In this document: in pieces, positions 1-11,470 of the stretch
How positions within the stretch are numbered: position 1 is the first letter of the stretch
Layout of the letters: the number at the start of each line of letters is the position of its first letter
Source of the DNA: Desmodesmus armatus
Taxonomy: Eukaryota; Chlorophyta; Chlorophyceae; Sphaeropleales; Scenedesmaceae
Length of the DNA stretch: 64,000 nt
Reading direction: 5' to 3'
NCBI GenBank assembly: GCA_007449985.2
Contig: VIIQ02000601.1
Location: 124,001 to 188,000 of the forward strand
The notes under the pieces: generated by a model
The model's input: only the letters and a program-made list of their open reading frames with translations
The model's database searches: none
Told to the model about the DNA's origin: nothing
Position numbers and translations under genes: made by a program

Positions 1-137
1 AGCAGCAACAGCACGAATGCGGTAAGAGTGCAGTACCGTTGTGTTACAAAGCCTGTGACATACTCTGAACTGCTACCTTGTCCCGCCCTTGTGCGCCCGT
101 GCCACATGCTGTACACCCATGCCGTACTGCTGGCTTT

Positions 138-260
138 GACCCTGTGCCATGTACAGCCTCTTGCGAACTTCACCGCTATGCTGTGCTATGCTATCGGGCT
201 AATGCTATGGATTGATGCTGTGCTGCCGTGCTCACCCTGTGCAATGGACAGCCTCTTGCG
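138..260. repeat. Duplicated ABCG exon edge (second pair)
   Basis: Bases 233-260 (codons for RKRLSIA and the donor edge) recur at 138-165 with three differences in 28. The donor GT is changed in the copy (GGGTCAAAG). Confidence 0.82.
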
Positions 261-3200
261 CTCTCCTCCAGACAGACCACGCAGGATGATGCCTCCTGGC
301 AGCGTACCACCAACCTGCAGCAACACACAACAGCCATCACATAACCAACCAGCGTGATTCAATGCTGTAACATTTCATTACACCAAGCCGCCTGGTCCAG
401 GTGAGACTTAAAGCAGGGGACGAAAGTGTACAGAAAGTGACGTGTGAGCGTGTCAGCTCACCGGTGTGTCAACTGTGTGTGACTCCCACAAACCCTAAAC
501 CCAAACCCTGAGGGGTTTACGCCCAAATCAATCTACAACAAGGACACAAGTGTACAGAAAGCTGATATCTGTCAGCGTGTCAGCTCACCAGTGTATCGAC
601 TGTGTGTGACAGGCCCATTGCTGCCAGCACCTCTGCAATGCGCTCCTGGCGCTGCGCCTTTGTGTTGCTGTCAGGCAGCTGCAGGGTGGCGTAGAAGGTC
701 AGCGTCTCGTGCACTGTCATGGTGGGCAGGAAATTGTCCTCCTGCAGTTGCAAGACACACAAGATGGTGGTGTCATGTCATGGTTGACACAGGGGTGGTT
801 GATTGGATCTACGTCACTAAAGGTTGTACTGGTGGAAACCCGCATGCACTCCGGCACAACCCTTAGCGCTTCAGCGCTACACACCTAAACCCTCACACTC
901 AAACCCTTTACGCAAACCGTACCCTCACACACCAGAAGGCAGCATCTCCGGCCCCTGAGCCAGCAAAAGCAACAGCCTCCCGACACTACGTCGTTGAACC
1001 CCTCAACCTCAAACTCCCCTGAAGCCTAGACCCATCTCTGCCCTGATGCTTGACCTGGCAGCGCCTCCACCTACCGAGCCAGAAACAGCAACAGCCTCCC
1101 GACACTATGTCCCTGCAAGTCAAGCCCCAAACCCATCTCTGCCCTGACGTCCCACAAGTCAAGCCCCAAACCCATCTCTGCCCTGACGCATAGCCAAACG
1201 GCACCTCCAGCTCCCGAGCCAGCAACAGCAACACAGCCTCTCTGCAACTGCAAAGATACGCAGACATGACGGGTTTCCCATGCAGCACCGCCCCACCCTC
1301 CTGCCCCCTTGCTACCAAGCTGCTGCAAGCCCAACCCTGCTGCCCACAATCCGCACCCATTTCTCAGCCTGCTTCCTCACCCTGCACCTCTGCCTTCGTT
1401 AAGCCCTCCAGCCCCATCAAACTCCAGGAAACCCAAGCTCCCCCCCCCCTCAAAGGCTCCCATCAGCCCTCACCTGTGGCACATATGCTGTCCGCTTCCT
1501 GAAACTCTCCTTGTGCTGCCGCTGCTTGTTGACCAGCACTAAGCCCTTCAGCTCTCCAACACTCTTGCGGCCAGCAAGGATATCCATCAGGGTAGACTTG
1601 CCAGCACCTATTTGCAACAATACCGTCAAACCACAGTCAGTGTCAGAGCGGCAGTCAAACTCAGTCAAGCATAGAGCCACAGTAACAGCCAGGTGCCCAA
1701 GCCATCAGCACAGCACAGCCCATAGCCCAGTACGCCCCCGTGTCCGCCCCAACCTCCTGAGGCGTTGCTGCTGCTGCTGCTGGCCTGTGGGTGTTACCTG
1801 AGGGGCCCATAAGGGCGACCATGTCTCCTGGGTCAGCACGGCCCCACACATTCTGCACAGCACAGCACAGCACGGTACGGTACGGCACAGGACAGCACAA
1901 CATTGATGTTTTCTGCACACCACACAGGCACAGTCTACCTCCACACCCCAGCTGAGCACGCCTAGAGCCGTGTGTGCAGTCGGCTGGTGCCTAGCAGCAG
2001 CCGTGACACAACCACATTCACCCGTAAGCGCTGTTTGCACCTGCTGCATGCGCTGACATCACCAGGAGAGTGCGCCTGCTGTGCTGCGCTGAAGTGTGCT
2101 GTGCTGTGCTGTGCTGTGCTGTTCGCCGGGGTTCGTACCGTGAGCACTGCCTTTGTCCCCTTGCCGGTGTTGTATATGCAGCTGATCTGCTCCCACTCCA
2201 GCAGCATAGGCTTCACCAGGGGCGCCAGCTTGTTGATCAACTCTGTTGACTCATGAGAGCAGGAGGAACTGGCCACTGCAACACCAGCATGAGGAAGCAC
2301 AGCCGATGACGAATGCACAAACAGCAGCATGGAAAACGCTACTGCTGGGCTCTGTGATGAACCTTTTGTTGCTGCTGCTGCTGCTGCTGCTGCAGCAGCT
2401 AGCCTCGCTACCTTGCTCTACAGGGTGTTGCTTTGCATTTTGAAAGTATCTGTACGCACACTCAGGAAGTGATGCAATCGGCACCATCACCAAAGTTTGT
2501 GCAGCACGTTCAGGTGCTGCCATGCCGAGCATCGCACCAGTGGGGTTTCCTGCTCACTAGGCACCACTCTGCCGCCCCCTCGCCACTAAGCCCCTACCCT
2601 TCAAAGCTTGGCCACACAGCCTTCCAGGCGTATGCGCAGGGGGGTGCTGATGGGGCGCCCCCCTTCACACCCCTACCCTCAATACGGAGGATCCAGTACT
2701 CTGCTCACCCTGTTGTGCTCCTGCTTGCACGTTGCCCAGCTCGCAGTCATAAGCTGCGTTCTGACCGTCAGCGCGCGCCCGATGGTTTTGGTCCTGTGTT
2801 TGAATGTCCTTTGCACGGGCAGGTGCTGGCGGTGCTGCCTTGGCACCTGTAGTCCCACACACAACACCATAGTTTACATGGTGAAGCAGCAGGGGACAAG
2901 TGTTCAGATGGGCTGTATGCACGCATATGCAGATGCACCATAGGACTGCACCTGCCCGGCTGCTGAGCGCTGTTGTCAAATGCACCCCACCATGGGGAAC
3001 AGTACTGCTGTCAGTTGGGTGACTGGGCTGGATGATGATGTCCATTTCATGCTTACCTTGTGTGCTTGCTGCTGTAGCTGCTGCAATGGCTGCTGCTGTT
3101 GGCGCTGTACCATCACCAGATGGCCGCTTGCCTTTGCACAGCAGTCGGCGCTTTGCAGTGTCCCATGCTGCTGGGTGTGTCACTCTGACCATGCTCAGCA

Positions 3201-3309
3201 GGAACGAGAAAGCGAACAAGTGTGCGAACACCACACAGGGTATCCACATGATAGGGATGGAGCCCCCATAGGAAGCGTCCATCACCCCTGCTGTAGCGTT
3301 GCTGCTCAT
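236..3309 (-). CDS. ABCG (WBC/PDR half-type) ABC transporter, partial, C-terminal part beyond the left edge
   Basis: ATP-driven membrane exporter of the ABCG subfamily, seen up to the ABC signature. Exons by splice phase: 3309-3057, 2275-2139, 1852-1798, 1607-1474, 741-589 and 314-236. The first exon carries a transmembrane stretch (IPIMWIPCVVFAHLF) followed by a basic segment. The 2275 exon gives LEWEQISCIYNTGKGTKAVLT. Walker A, GPSGAGKST, is split by the intron between 1798 and 1607. The next exon ends in TAYVPQ (Q-loop) and is followed by EDNFLPTMTVHETLTFY, typical of ABCG. The last exon reads VGGTLPGGIILRGLSGG then ERKRLSIA, the signature motif. Walker B, the D-loop and the membrane domain are missing because the gene leaves the window. 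An N-terminal membrane segment before the nucleotide-binding domain recalls the plant ABCG24/28 group. One or more exons between 3057 and 2275 (for example about 2844-2700) are uncertain, and the start may lie upstream of 3309. Confidence 0.85.
446..610. repeat. Duplicated ABCG exon edge with splice donor (first pair)
   Basis: Bases 573-610 (end of the exon 741-589 plus donor) recur at 446-483 with four differences in 38, and a further 12-base match GTGTACAGAAAG sits at 550-561 and 427-438. The copy keeps the donor GTGAGC. Confidence 0.9.
484..512 (-). repeat. Degenerate interstitial telomere-type repeat
   Basis: CAAACCCTAAACCCAAACCC on the plus strand, about three imperfect units, inside an ABCG intron. 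A weaker one (CCTAAACCCTCAC) is at 884-925. Confidence 0.7.
1027..1190. repeat. Three copies of an intronic unit with ACCCATCTCTGCCCTGA
   Basis: At about 1029, 1130 and 1169; the last two form a 39-base tandem (CAAGTCAAGCCCCAAACCC then ATCTCTGCCCTGACG). ABCG intron. Confidence 0.9.
1853..1890 (-). repeat. TGCTG pentanucleotide run at an ABCG 3' splice site
   Basis: In gene sense CTGTGCTGTGCTGTGCAG ends exactly at the acceptor of the exon starting at 1852. A similar run (GTGCTGTGCTG on the plus strand) is at 2095-2122 on the donor side of the preceding intron. Confidence 0.85.
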
Positions 3310-3802
3310 GATGGGTCCTACTGCTGCTGTTGCTGACTGCTTCCAGGCCCACTGTTGTTGCAGCGAGACGCGCTTGACTGAACCAAGAGGTCCTGTTGGA
3401 ATGAAAGCTGTGCGTCTACACAGCGATGAGCACTCGCTGGGCCCGTCTGACCAAACTGATGATGCTGAGCGTTGCCCAACCCCAGCCGCTCGTCACAGGA
3501 GGACACTAAGCGCTGCGACGGAGCTGCAGGAATTTATTTAAGGTCACGTAGGAACGATCCAGCCCTTATGAAGAACCTTGCAGGGGGACACAGCTGAAAG
3601 CAGCTGGGCCAGCCTGCAAGACTTATGATCGACTGAGATATTGCATCACAAGTGCAGGAAACTGGATTCAAACGTCAACTTCTCGGTCCGTGGCCTGCAC
3701 AGTTTGGGTCGTCGGTGCAGGTGGAAGCCGAGCAGTCAAAAGCACAGCCGCGGGAGAAAGTCACGAGGTCACGGTAAGTGGTACTGTTGTGACGAGAGAG
3801 CG

Positions 3803-4024
3803 CTCTTTTAGTGACTGGCAGCCATCCATTGACCAACGCTTGCCACAAACTTGGAACCTGGCCCGGCAGTTTGCACTAGGATTACAGGCTTTTCCAAGAG
3901 TCCTGCCTATGTCAAAGGCAGCGCTTTGCGTCTCCAAGCAACCTGAATCATATCCTGGGCTGGTGCCAAATGCAGCTGCAGCAACGGCCATGAACACATC
4001 AACCTCAGCAGTTACAACTGACAC
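3803..4024 (-). CDS. Possible upstream coding exon, cysteine-containing
   Basis: On the minus strand a ~75-codon open stretch reads DVFMAVAAAAFGTSPGYDSG, then a Cys-containing part with CLETQSAAFDIGR and CNPSANC. It lies about 500 bases upstream of the ABCG start I used. It could be a secreted or extracellular N-terminal exon of that transporter, because ABCG24/28-type proteins begin with a Cys-rich region. I see no clean donor linking it to 3309, and no ATG at the front in frame. Treat as a candidate only. Confidence 0.2.
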
Positions 4025-6993
4025 ATGTCCAAGGTAGCCAAGCCAAACAATGGGTCACCCAACTCCAAGGTCACCCAATTGGCAACAGGCAAACCCCCAA
4101 CAGGCAAAGCCAACAAATCCTTTGATACACCCTGCCTCAACTTCAAACACACACCAATCCTTCTGGCAAGGCATGATTCTAACAGCACACAGTTGGGCTA
4201 ATGCAAAACACTCCTGTACCACACCACCCTTCAAGCAGTGATGTATCCCCTATGAATGACCATCATTGGCACATAGCACCTCTCGGTGCGCAATCAATCA
4301 ATTGGCTGTATCTGTGGTTGGCACGAGCAGGAGCTGAATGCAAGCTCCCTATCACACGTCAGACAAGCAGTCTGCCCACCTTCAGCACCTCACCACATTC
4401 ACCACACCACTCCTCACCATTCAGAACATCACCACCGACAAGCAACACAAGTGTTAAATAGACACCCGTGCATGGTGCATGCTGAACAGCGCCATCAGCA
4501 ATCAAGACATGCACACTCCATATGCTACACCCCTCACTGGTGTGGTAGCTACCAGCCTGCTGCTGCTACTTTAAGACAGGGGGGAAGGACGCCGAACTAC
4601 TACAAATTCATGCACACCCAAGATTACGCCCACGGTATTTGGGCTCACACCGCACAGCGCAGCGACACACTACTTGATTGGAATGCCTGTACTTCGCCTC
4701 ACAATCGCTACAACCACCACAGACCACCCCAACACGCGCAGTAATGTTGACGCCTGTACGGCTGACAGCAGGGCACAACCGTGAATGCGCCCAAGAGGAT
4801 GACAACGTGCATAGGCGTTGAGGACATGAGTGTTGTACACAAACAGGCTAGATAGCCTGCAACCTGTTATACAGGGTTCTCTCCACCACCACACAAAGCC
4901 AGCGCTTGCCCTCATCAAACCTCCCAAGCGTAAGTACCAGCCCCAACCCCAAACAAGCCCTGCAACCAGCAAACAAGCTGCAGACCGCTACAGGCAACAC
5001 ACCACACACACCAGGGGATGTCTGTAGGCAGGCTGACATACCACAAATCACAGCATGCATGCAAGGGCACGCAATCAGAAGCACAACACAGGCCACGTGA
5101 GCGATAGCGCAACACAAGCCACGTAAGCGATAGCACAACACAAGCCAAGGAACACCCCCAAGAGAGCAAAACCACCCTGATCACAAGCACCATGCACACC
5201 AAAAGCACCAATGGGGGTACCACGTTACTGTGCAGGCTCGGCAGTGCAGCACTCAGCTACTGCACTGCCAATAATTCTTGACACACAAGACACACGCACA
5301 CAGTACAGCCGTAGACGTCAAGCACACAGGGTGTTGAGGCCAATCAGCCACCCACCCCCCTTGTAAGATGCACACCACACATCGAAGCACATTCAAGCCA
5401 GACACCAGGCACACATGGTGCCTCATGAGCCCACGCACAATCAATGCGACAAGCCATCACACACACGTTGCCACTCGCTCATATCTCACAGAGCAAAGTC
5501 AGCATCACCTAGCCTCCTAGGGCCGAAGCACAAGGGAGCTCCACCTCCCATAGCACCGCAACTGAAACCAAACCCATCTTCCCTCGCCCACACATATACC
5601 AAGGCCACAAGGCAGCAAAGCCATGCTTGGGGGAATGAGCACACAACCATCATGTGTGCTTCAGCAGGCTAAAAAAGTGCCTTGGGCGCCATAAGGTAGC
5701 CAGCTACCTGACCTCTCCTCTGTCAAAAGTGGTGTGCGAAGCTGGCAAGCAAGGTCCTGCCCCACAGCATGCGTTGCCAGCAGACATCCACATGCATGCT
5801 GGCAGGCAGCTCACACTCACAACCATCCCCGCTGCATTGCACGCACCACAACAAAATGCAGCAAGTGCCAGCCACTGTCCCATCAGCAGCAACACCTTCC
5901 CGTCGCCCAACAAAGGGCGTCCTGCACGAATCAGCAGGAGCACAGTGTGCCACGCCTCAACAGCCCCTGCCCCTACACCACCATGACCATGTACCGTAAA
6001 CTGCCACATGGTCCCAAGACACCTTGCCACATGCCCCCAGCCCACATGTGAAGCAAACCAAGGCAATACCATCACATGGCAGCAACAGCACAGCCCTTCT
6101 CAACTGGTCAACATGGACGCAGCATTGCAAAGCTGTGAGACAGCGTCAGGCATCTGCCCAAGCATGCACCATGTTCCCCAGAAGATTCCAGGGGACCACG
6201 ACAAGCAGTGCACAACTATCAACACCCTCGTCCTACAGCAAACAAGACCGACTAAGCTCAACACTACTGTACAACTGCAGCACCTGTCCTGCGCATGTCA
6301 TCACATGCCCGACAACTCTCTCACCCACCGCCAACACCTGTGCTGAATGCAATCCATCAATACCACCAGCCAATCCCGAAGGTGATGAAGTCAGGTGCCG
6401 CCAGCCGCGCACACATGCACAGGCAGCCATCCCATGTACAAAAAAGCATACCCAAAGCATGACAAGCAAGATACACGAAGCCATCCGCAGCCAGGCCAGG
6501 ACAGCCCACGCAGGACAGCAAGGGAAAGAGATCAGCAGGGAAACAGCACGGGCCGAGCATAGCCACACACCCGCAGCTGCTTTTTGCGGAACCTGGTATG
6601 TGCAAGCAGCACAGATTGCCCAAGACCCTGTAACACAGGGCGCACAAAGGACATACCCGCCAGGTGCAAGCACCCTTCATGAGGGTGTGACTCAACACAG
6701 CAGTCCTGCAACCACCGTATAACAGTCCTGCCACCATCAGCAAGGACATGCGCCCTGCGGCCCACATACAGACAAGCAAGCTCTCCCTTCTGCAGTGACA
6801 GCAAACTACCCCCTGCATAACCCCTGCACACCCCTGAGCAGGTCCCCTGAAGGCCAATCAAGCACGCTCAGGCTCATGCAAACCCCTCACTCCAACAGCG
6901 CGTCATGCAACCACCATCCCTCACTCACTGCCAACAGCTGCAGGGAAGAAAGGAAGCTGGCACTCCACCAACACATCGTGCAACCAGCACCCC
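4025..6993. other. Gene-poor stretch, A/C-rich on the plus strand
   Basis: About 3 kb between the ABCG gene and the end of the lipase gene. The plus strand is strongly A and C rich, with many short CA-type runs, and has no open frame with a recognisable protein. It most likely contains the long 3' flank (G/T-rich in transcript sense) of the minus-strand lipase. The only structure I can point to is a ~34-bp direct repeat near 6921-7026 that copies the end of the lipase coding sequence. Confidence 0.5.
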
Positions 6994-7026
6994 TCACTCG
7001 CTGCCAGCAGCTGCAGGGAAGAAAGG
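6921..7026. repeat. Duplicated end of the lipase coding sequence
   Basis: Bases 6992-7026 (last codons of the lipase and its stop, gene sense CCTTTCTTCCCTGCAGCTG) recur at 6921-6955 in the 3' flank with about three differences. Confidence 0.9.
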
Positions 7027-10000
7027 CCGGTGGCTGGCCACCCTCTCCGGCACAACAAACTGCCCCAGCTGCTGCGCCTGCTGCTGCCGCCTGTCCCTGA
7101 GCACCTTCCCCAGCGCCATGCAGTAGTGGTCAGGGTTGTGGTACCTGCTGATGCTGCCGTTGGTGCCGTACGCCCCAGGCTCCCCCAGCGTCTCCAACGG
7201 GTGTGGGGTGTCCATGATAGCAGCCAGCGCCTCATCACGGCTGACCGCAGGACGGCCCAGCGCAGACCCGTTGCGCACCGCAGCAGCCCGCATGCGCGCA
7301 ACGCTCATAGAGTGCGCCAGCGTAGGCTTCTCCGACAGGGCAAACAACTCGGCCTTTTGCGGCAGCAGCGGCAGGAAGGAGTTGGGCTCCGTAATGAACG
7401 GCAGCTCAGGGCTGGGCTGCAGGACATGCATGCGACCGATGTGGACGTACACCTGCCGGCGGCCGGTGCCTGTTGCACCGCCAGCCAGGCAGCTGTGCTC
7501 CCTCCAGTGAGGGCCCCAGCTGCGCAGCAGGTCTGCCACGAGGGTATAGTCGCAGCTGAAGGCCCGTGGGACGATGTCACGGGTCATCATGATGCTGCGG
7601 ATGGCGTCATCTGGCAGGCCCAGCTTAGTCAGCAGGGAAGTGCCCTGCAGCAACAGGAGAACAGCACAGCATGTCAGACAAAACAGCTCAGCACAACACA
7701 GCAAAACGGACCGTTCCCTTTCAACAATTGAATTCGAGGCTCGATTCAAACCACCAGCCACCAGCACTGTGCGTTCAGCCTTACGGGCCCAATGGACGCA
7801 TGTCGGACACGACGGCACAACAGACCTATCAGAGCCCACAGTGACCGCGCCAGCGCTCCATGCAACAACAGTCCATGTAAACATCACACCTTCGTAGCCA
7901 GCAGCACATTGCTGACTCACCAGTGAGCACGCCTCAGCACCAGTAGAGGGATCCGTAATGCAGGCGCTGCATGCACCCAGGGCACCATCGCAGAAGATGC
8001 CAGGGCTGCCAAAGGTGTACACAGGAGCCACCTGCTGCGGCCTCAGCACACCTCGCCGCACATACATCAGCATCAGCAGCACTGCCATGGCACCACCGAT
8101 GGAGTGACCCTGCGCAGCAGCAGAGACGCAACGCAGGAAAGTTCAGCAAAAACAGGCGCATGCATTGGTCAGTGCCAACACAGACAAGGGATGTGATGAG
8201 GAGACGATGTGTGGGGGCAAATGCAAACACACACCACGATAACACAACTGCCACGACTGAAAGCAACTGACTGACGACTCTGCATTCAGCAGTGCAGTGG
8301 AGTCACCAACACCATGCCTCTGTCAGGCAGCTTGCAGCTGTGCCTGGTGCAGCAGCAAAGGCGACACTGCAGTAGTTGCCATGCTGGCTGTCTCTGCAAG
8401 CATGGCAACTACTGCAGTGTGTCCATCGCTGCTGCACCGGGCACAGCTGCCAGGCGCCCTTCCAAGCAGCCAAGGCCACAGCCTGCATCAACCTCCAGCC
8501 AACTCACCGTAAAGCAGACTTTGGCAGTAGGGTCGCTGTGCACCTGCTCCTGCACCAGAGGCAGGAACCTCTCGTACAGGGCCGTAGCAGCCTCGTAGGC
8601 ACCCCGGTGCACCTTGATGCCTGTCTCCGGCCCCTCAAACACCACTGGCTCAAACATGAGGTTGGTCTTCCAGTGCTCCAGGGAGTCAGAGCCCTGGATC
8701 ACAAAGTACCGCACATTGCTGACCTCGCTGTCGGCAACAAACCACTCGCTGGGGCACTTGCTGCCGGTCGATGTGGATGCTGCCTTCACTGCCTGGCTGT
8801 TGGGGTGGCTGGTGGCAATCTCTGCAGTGGTGATGCCTGCAATTGCCTCGCGCAGGACCCTGTCGGTCGGGTTGCTCCACCCTGGTAGGGTGGGGTAGGT
8901 GAGCCCTGAGGACGTCACAGAGGAGGTGACAGTTGAGACCAGGCTGAGGGAGCCTGCGTACAAGCTGCCGGCTGCTGACGCCAGGGGCTGCAGTGCAGCT
9001 GCCGACGCTGCAGCTGATGCAGCGGCAGCAGCGGATGCAGCCGCTGCTGCTGCCTCGCTCAGCTTTGCAGCCACAAGGTCTGCAGGATTCCAGCTGCTGC
9101 GCTTGGCGGCGCTACTGGGCACCACTGCTGCTGCATCGGCGTCTGTCGTCTGTCCTGCAGCGCCTGCACTGCTGCTGCTAGCCTGTGCGGCTGCGGCCTC
9201 CCGTTGGTCCTGCAGCTGCTGCTGCTGGCGCTGGATGTTTAGAACTGCTGCTGCAGACATGACCATGCCTGCTACGGCTGCAGGAGGCGGCATACTGCTT
9301 TCGCTGGCGCTGTCTGCGCCAGTGCTGCTGCTAGTGCTGGGTGCAAACGTGACCTTGCCTGGGAAGGGCACCACATTGTTGATGGCAGACGTGGCGCGGG
9401 GACTGCCGCCACCACCGCTGCTGTTGCTGACGTCATCGCTGCTGCCGCTGGGGGAGCCACTACTGGGCTCGTCCCTGGCCGCTGCGCCACAGTAGAGCTG
9501 CATGGCACTGTCAAAGCTGGGGCCAGCCATGCCGTCTGCCTCCATCGCCACCTCATCATCTGTGGGCCCCACCTCGAATACAAGGCGCTCACAGCAGAGG
9601 GAGGTGGACACCAGCTCCAAGCCGTGCCACCGCTGCATCCTGGAAGGCTGCAAGAACACAACAACGAAGCAAGGTCACACTAGCTACACGAGAAATAGGT
9701 ACTGCAGGGGTGCACTGCAGCTGAGCGAGATGCAAGGATGCATTTGGTTGAACAGTTTCCAGAGACACCCCCACCACCAGACTGGGGTGGACAACCGCTG
9801 TGGCACCAGCTGCGCTGCAACGGCATGTATTGTACGTACATTTCGGATTCAAAGAAGCTTCGGAAGCCCTTACCGTCAGCTGGCCCATGTAATACGTTTG
9901 AGCACACAGATGCGATAGCATTCGCATGTGCCGCAGCTCCTCATCGCTGTTGGTGCCCAGGAAAGAGTGCACATCAACGGTTGCTGACGTCGCTGTTGCT

Positions 10001-10593
10001 TGCTGTACAGCCACGGCAGACTCCTGCGGTGCAGGCGTTTGGAGGAAGGTGAAGTCAGCAGCAGGTGGCTAGGCCTGGAACACAAAAGCAGACCGAAGCA
10101 GCTGAAGCCCTCACCCCTGATAGTTGCGGCTGCACTCCAACATCAACTGTGCTGCTGTAGGGCCACTGTAGTTTGAGAGGGCCCCATCCCCACTGGGTTT
10201 CCTGCTGCTGCTGCTGTGCCGGTGGAGAGGGTCCACGGCTGCCTGGCTGCTACGTGCTTTCTGGGGAGCCAAGACACTGCCTGAAACTGAAACCCGGCGT
10301 TTGAAAGTGTTGGGCAACGTTGGCACGCTGCTTGCTGGGCACCTGCTGAGCCTGGTTGTGTGGCACTCCATCCTGCCAGTGGCTCTATGTTTTTGAAACA
10401 CGCTGATGCTACGCGCTGATAACTGCTTCAACTTATGTCTCGTGTAATATGGAACAATGCTACGGCTTGACCGGCTGTATCCTCCTCCTTCGTCACGAAG
10501 CTGACTCAGATGCTGACAATGAGCGTTATTGTGCGTGGTTTGAAGGGCACACAAACCACAACGTAACACTGGCAACGGTGCATGTAAAAGCAT
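6994..10593 (-). CDS. Plastid-type class 3 lipase (PLIP-like), alpha/beta hydrolase
   Basis: Predicted acyl hydrolase acting on chloroplast glycerolipids, by likeness to the Arabidopsis PLIP1-3 family. Exons: 10593 (or 10371)-10115, about 10068-9874, 9647-8508, 8109-7921 and 7644-6994. Family blocks occur in order: DEELRHMRMLSHLCAQTYYM; WFVADSEVSNVRYFVIQGSD; VHRGAYEAATALYERFLP; the nucleophile elbow FTGHSIGGAM (catalytic Ser, formed across the 8508/8109 intron); TFGSPGIFCDG; MTRDIVPRAFSCDY (catalytic Asp); VYVHIGRMHVLQPSPELPF; and a C-terminal YHNPDHY (probable catalytic His). The 9647 exon holds a ~250-residue Ser/Ala/Gln-rich insert before the lipase fold. The N terminus is basic and Ser/Thr-rich, consistent with a transit peptide. 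By my reading the phase across the first intron does not close, so the first exon or its start is uncertain. Divergent from the protease gene at 11471. Confidence 0.88.
8326..8457. repeat. Long inverted repeat (intronic hairpin 1)
   Basis: Arms at about 8326-8385 and 8399-8457 are near-perfect inverted copies separated by 13 bases. They share the core AGCATGGCAACTACTGCAGT and its complement. It lies in the lipase intron between the exons ending at 8508 and starting at 8109. The transcript could fold into a ~60-bp stem. Confidence 0.9.
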
Positions 10594-11470
10594 TATGATA
10601 GGCAGCTTCGCTATGTGCAGACGTCGCGGCGGGGGGCTGAGGGAAGTCGGTCTTCTTGGCAGCCCAAGGTTGGGTGCAGGGTGGACTGGGGTGCAGGTTC
10701 AGACGCTCATGTGGGCTGGGGGTGGAGGGGTTGTGGCCGTCTGTGGGACATGTCTTGCAAAGAAATCCAGGACAGGCTACGTCGTAACAGGGCAGTGGCG
10801 CCTCTGATCAAGGCCAGCCTGGCCATGACAGCAGTCTGATGTGGATTGGCTGCAGCAGAGTCTATGGAGCCACCAAGCGTGCTTGCAGCATATGGCACTT
10901 GTATCAACAACAAACAAATTGTAAGGCTCTTATTGTTTATTAATAGTTGGTTGGTGTACTCTGCTGATCTCGGCCACTTGGCAGACACCTGGGCCCCTGC
11001 AATGATGGTATCTGCGTCCCCAGCTCAAGAATGCCTTGTAGGGCCTGAGCATGTCCAACCCAAGCATTGAAACCTGTTTTGCGTGCGAATCCGTCGCCAG
11101 ACAGGATGTGAGCCTGCCTCATTCCCTCATTGAGGGTGCAACAGATGTAAGTGCAGGCAGGATCTCCAGTGCAGGTCCGCGTTACACGAATAGAGGTTAC
11201 CTACGAAAGAAATTAAGCTGAGGAATGTGGTAGGTTATCAGCCCAAACCGGACGATGTTCGACCGACCTGCAAACTGGTCCAAGGCTGGAAACATCAATT
11301 CGGTTGCATCTGCCCCACTATCGATACTGCACCAGGTGTCATTAATAACTACTGGCGAGGCGGGCCCGCAGCTCACCCCAAACAAACAACCCCCAGCTGA
11401 CTGGCCCCCTCCCTTGCCCCTCTGGCAGAGGGCCTCTGCTTTGAGGGCAGAAAGGGGTGACACACCCAGC
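10594..11470. promoter_or_regulatory. Divergent intergenic region between lipase and protease genes
   Basis: About 0.9 kb separates the two possible start regions, lipase leftward and M8 protease rightward. It must hold both promoters. I see no clear TATA box that I would defend and no convincing open frame. Confidence 0.5.

Noticed and set aside
484..925. Chromosome end suggested by TTTAGGG-like repeats near the left edge
   Set aside because: Only a few degenerate units inside introns of an ABCG gene that continues off the window; similar short blocks recur at 17.1 and 34.9-35.2 kb.
7030..7731. Plus-strand 233-codon frame
   Set aside because: Antisense to the lipase exon, whose minus-strand frame carries catalytic motifs.
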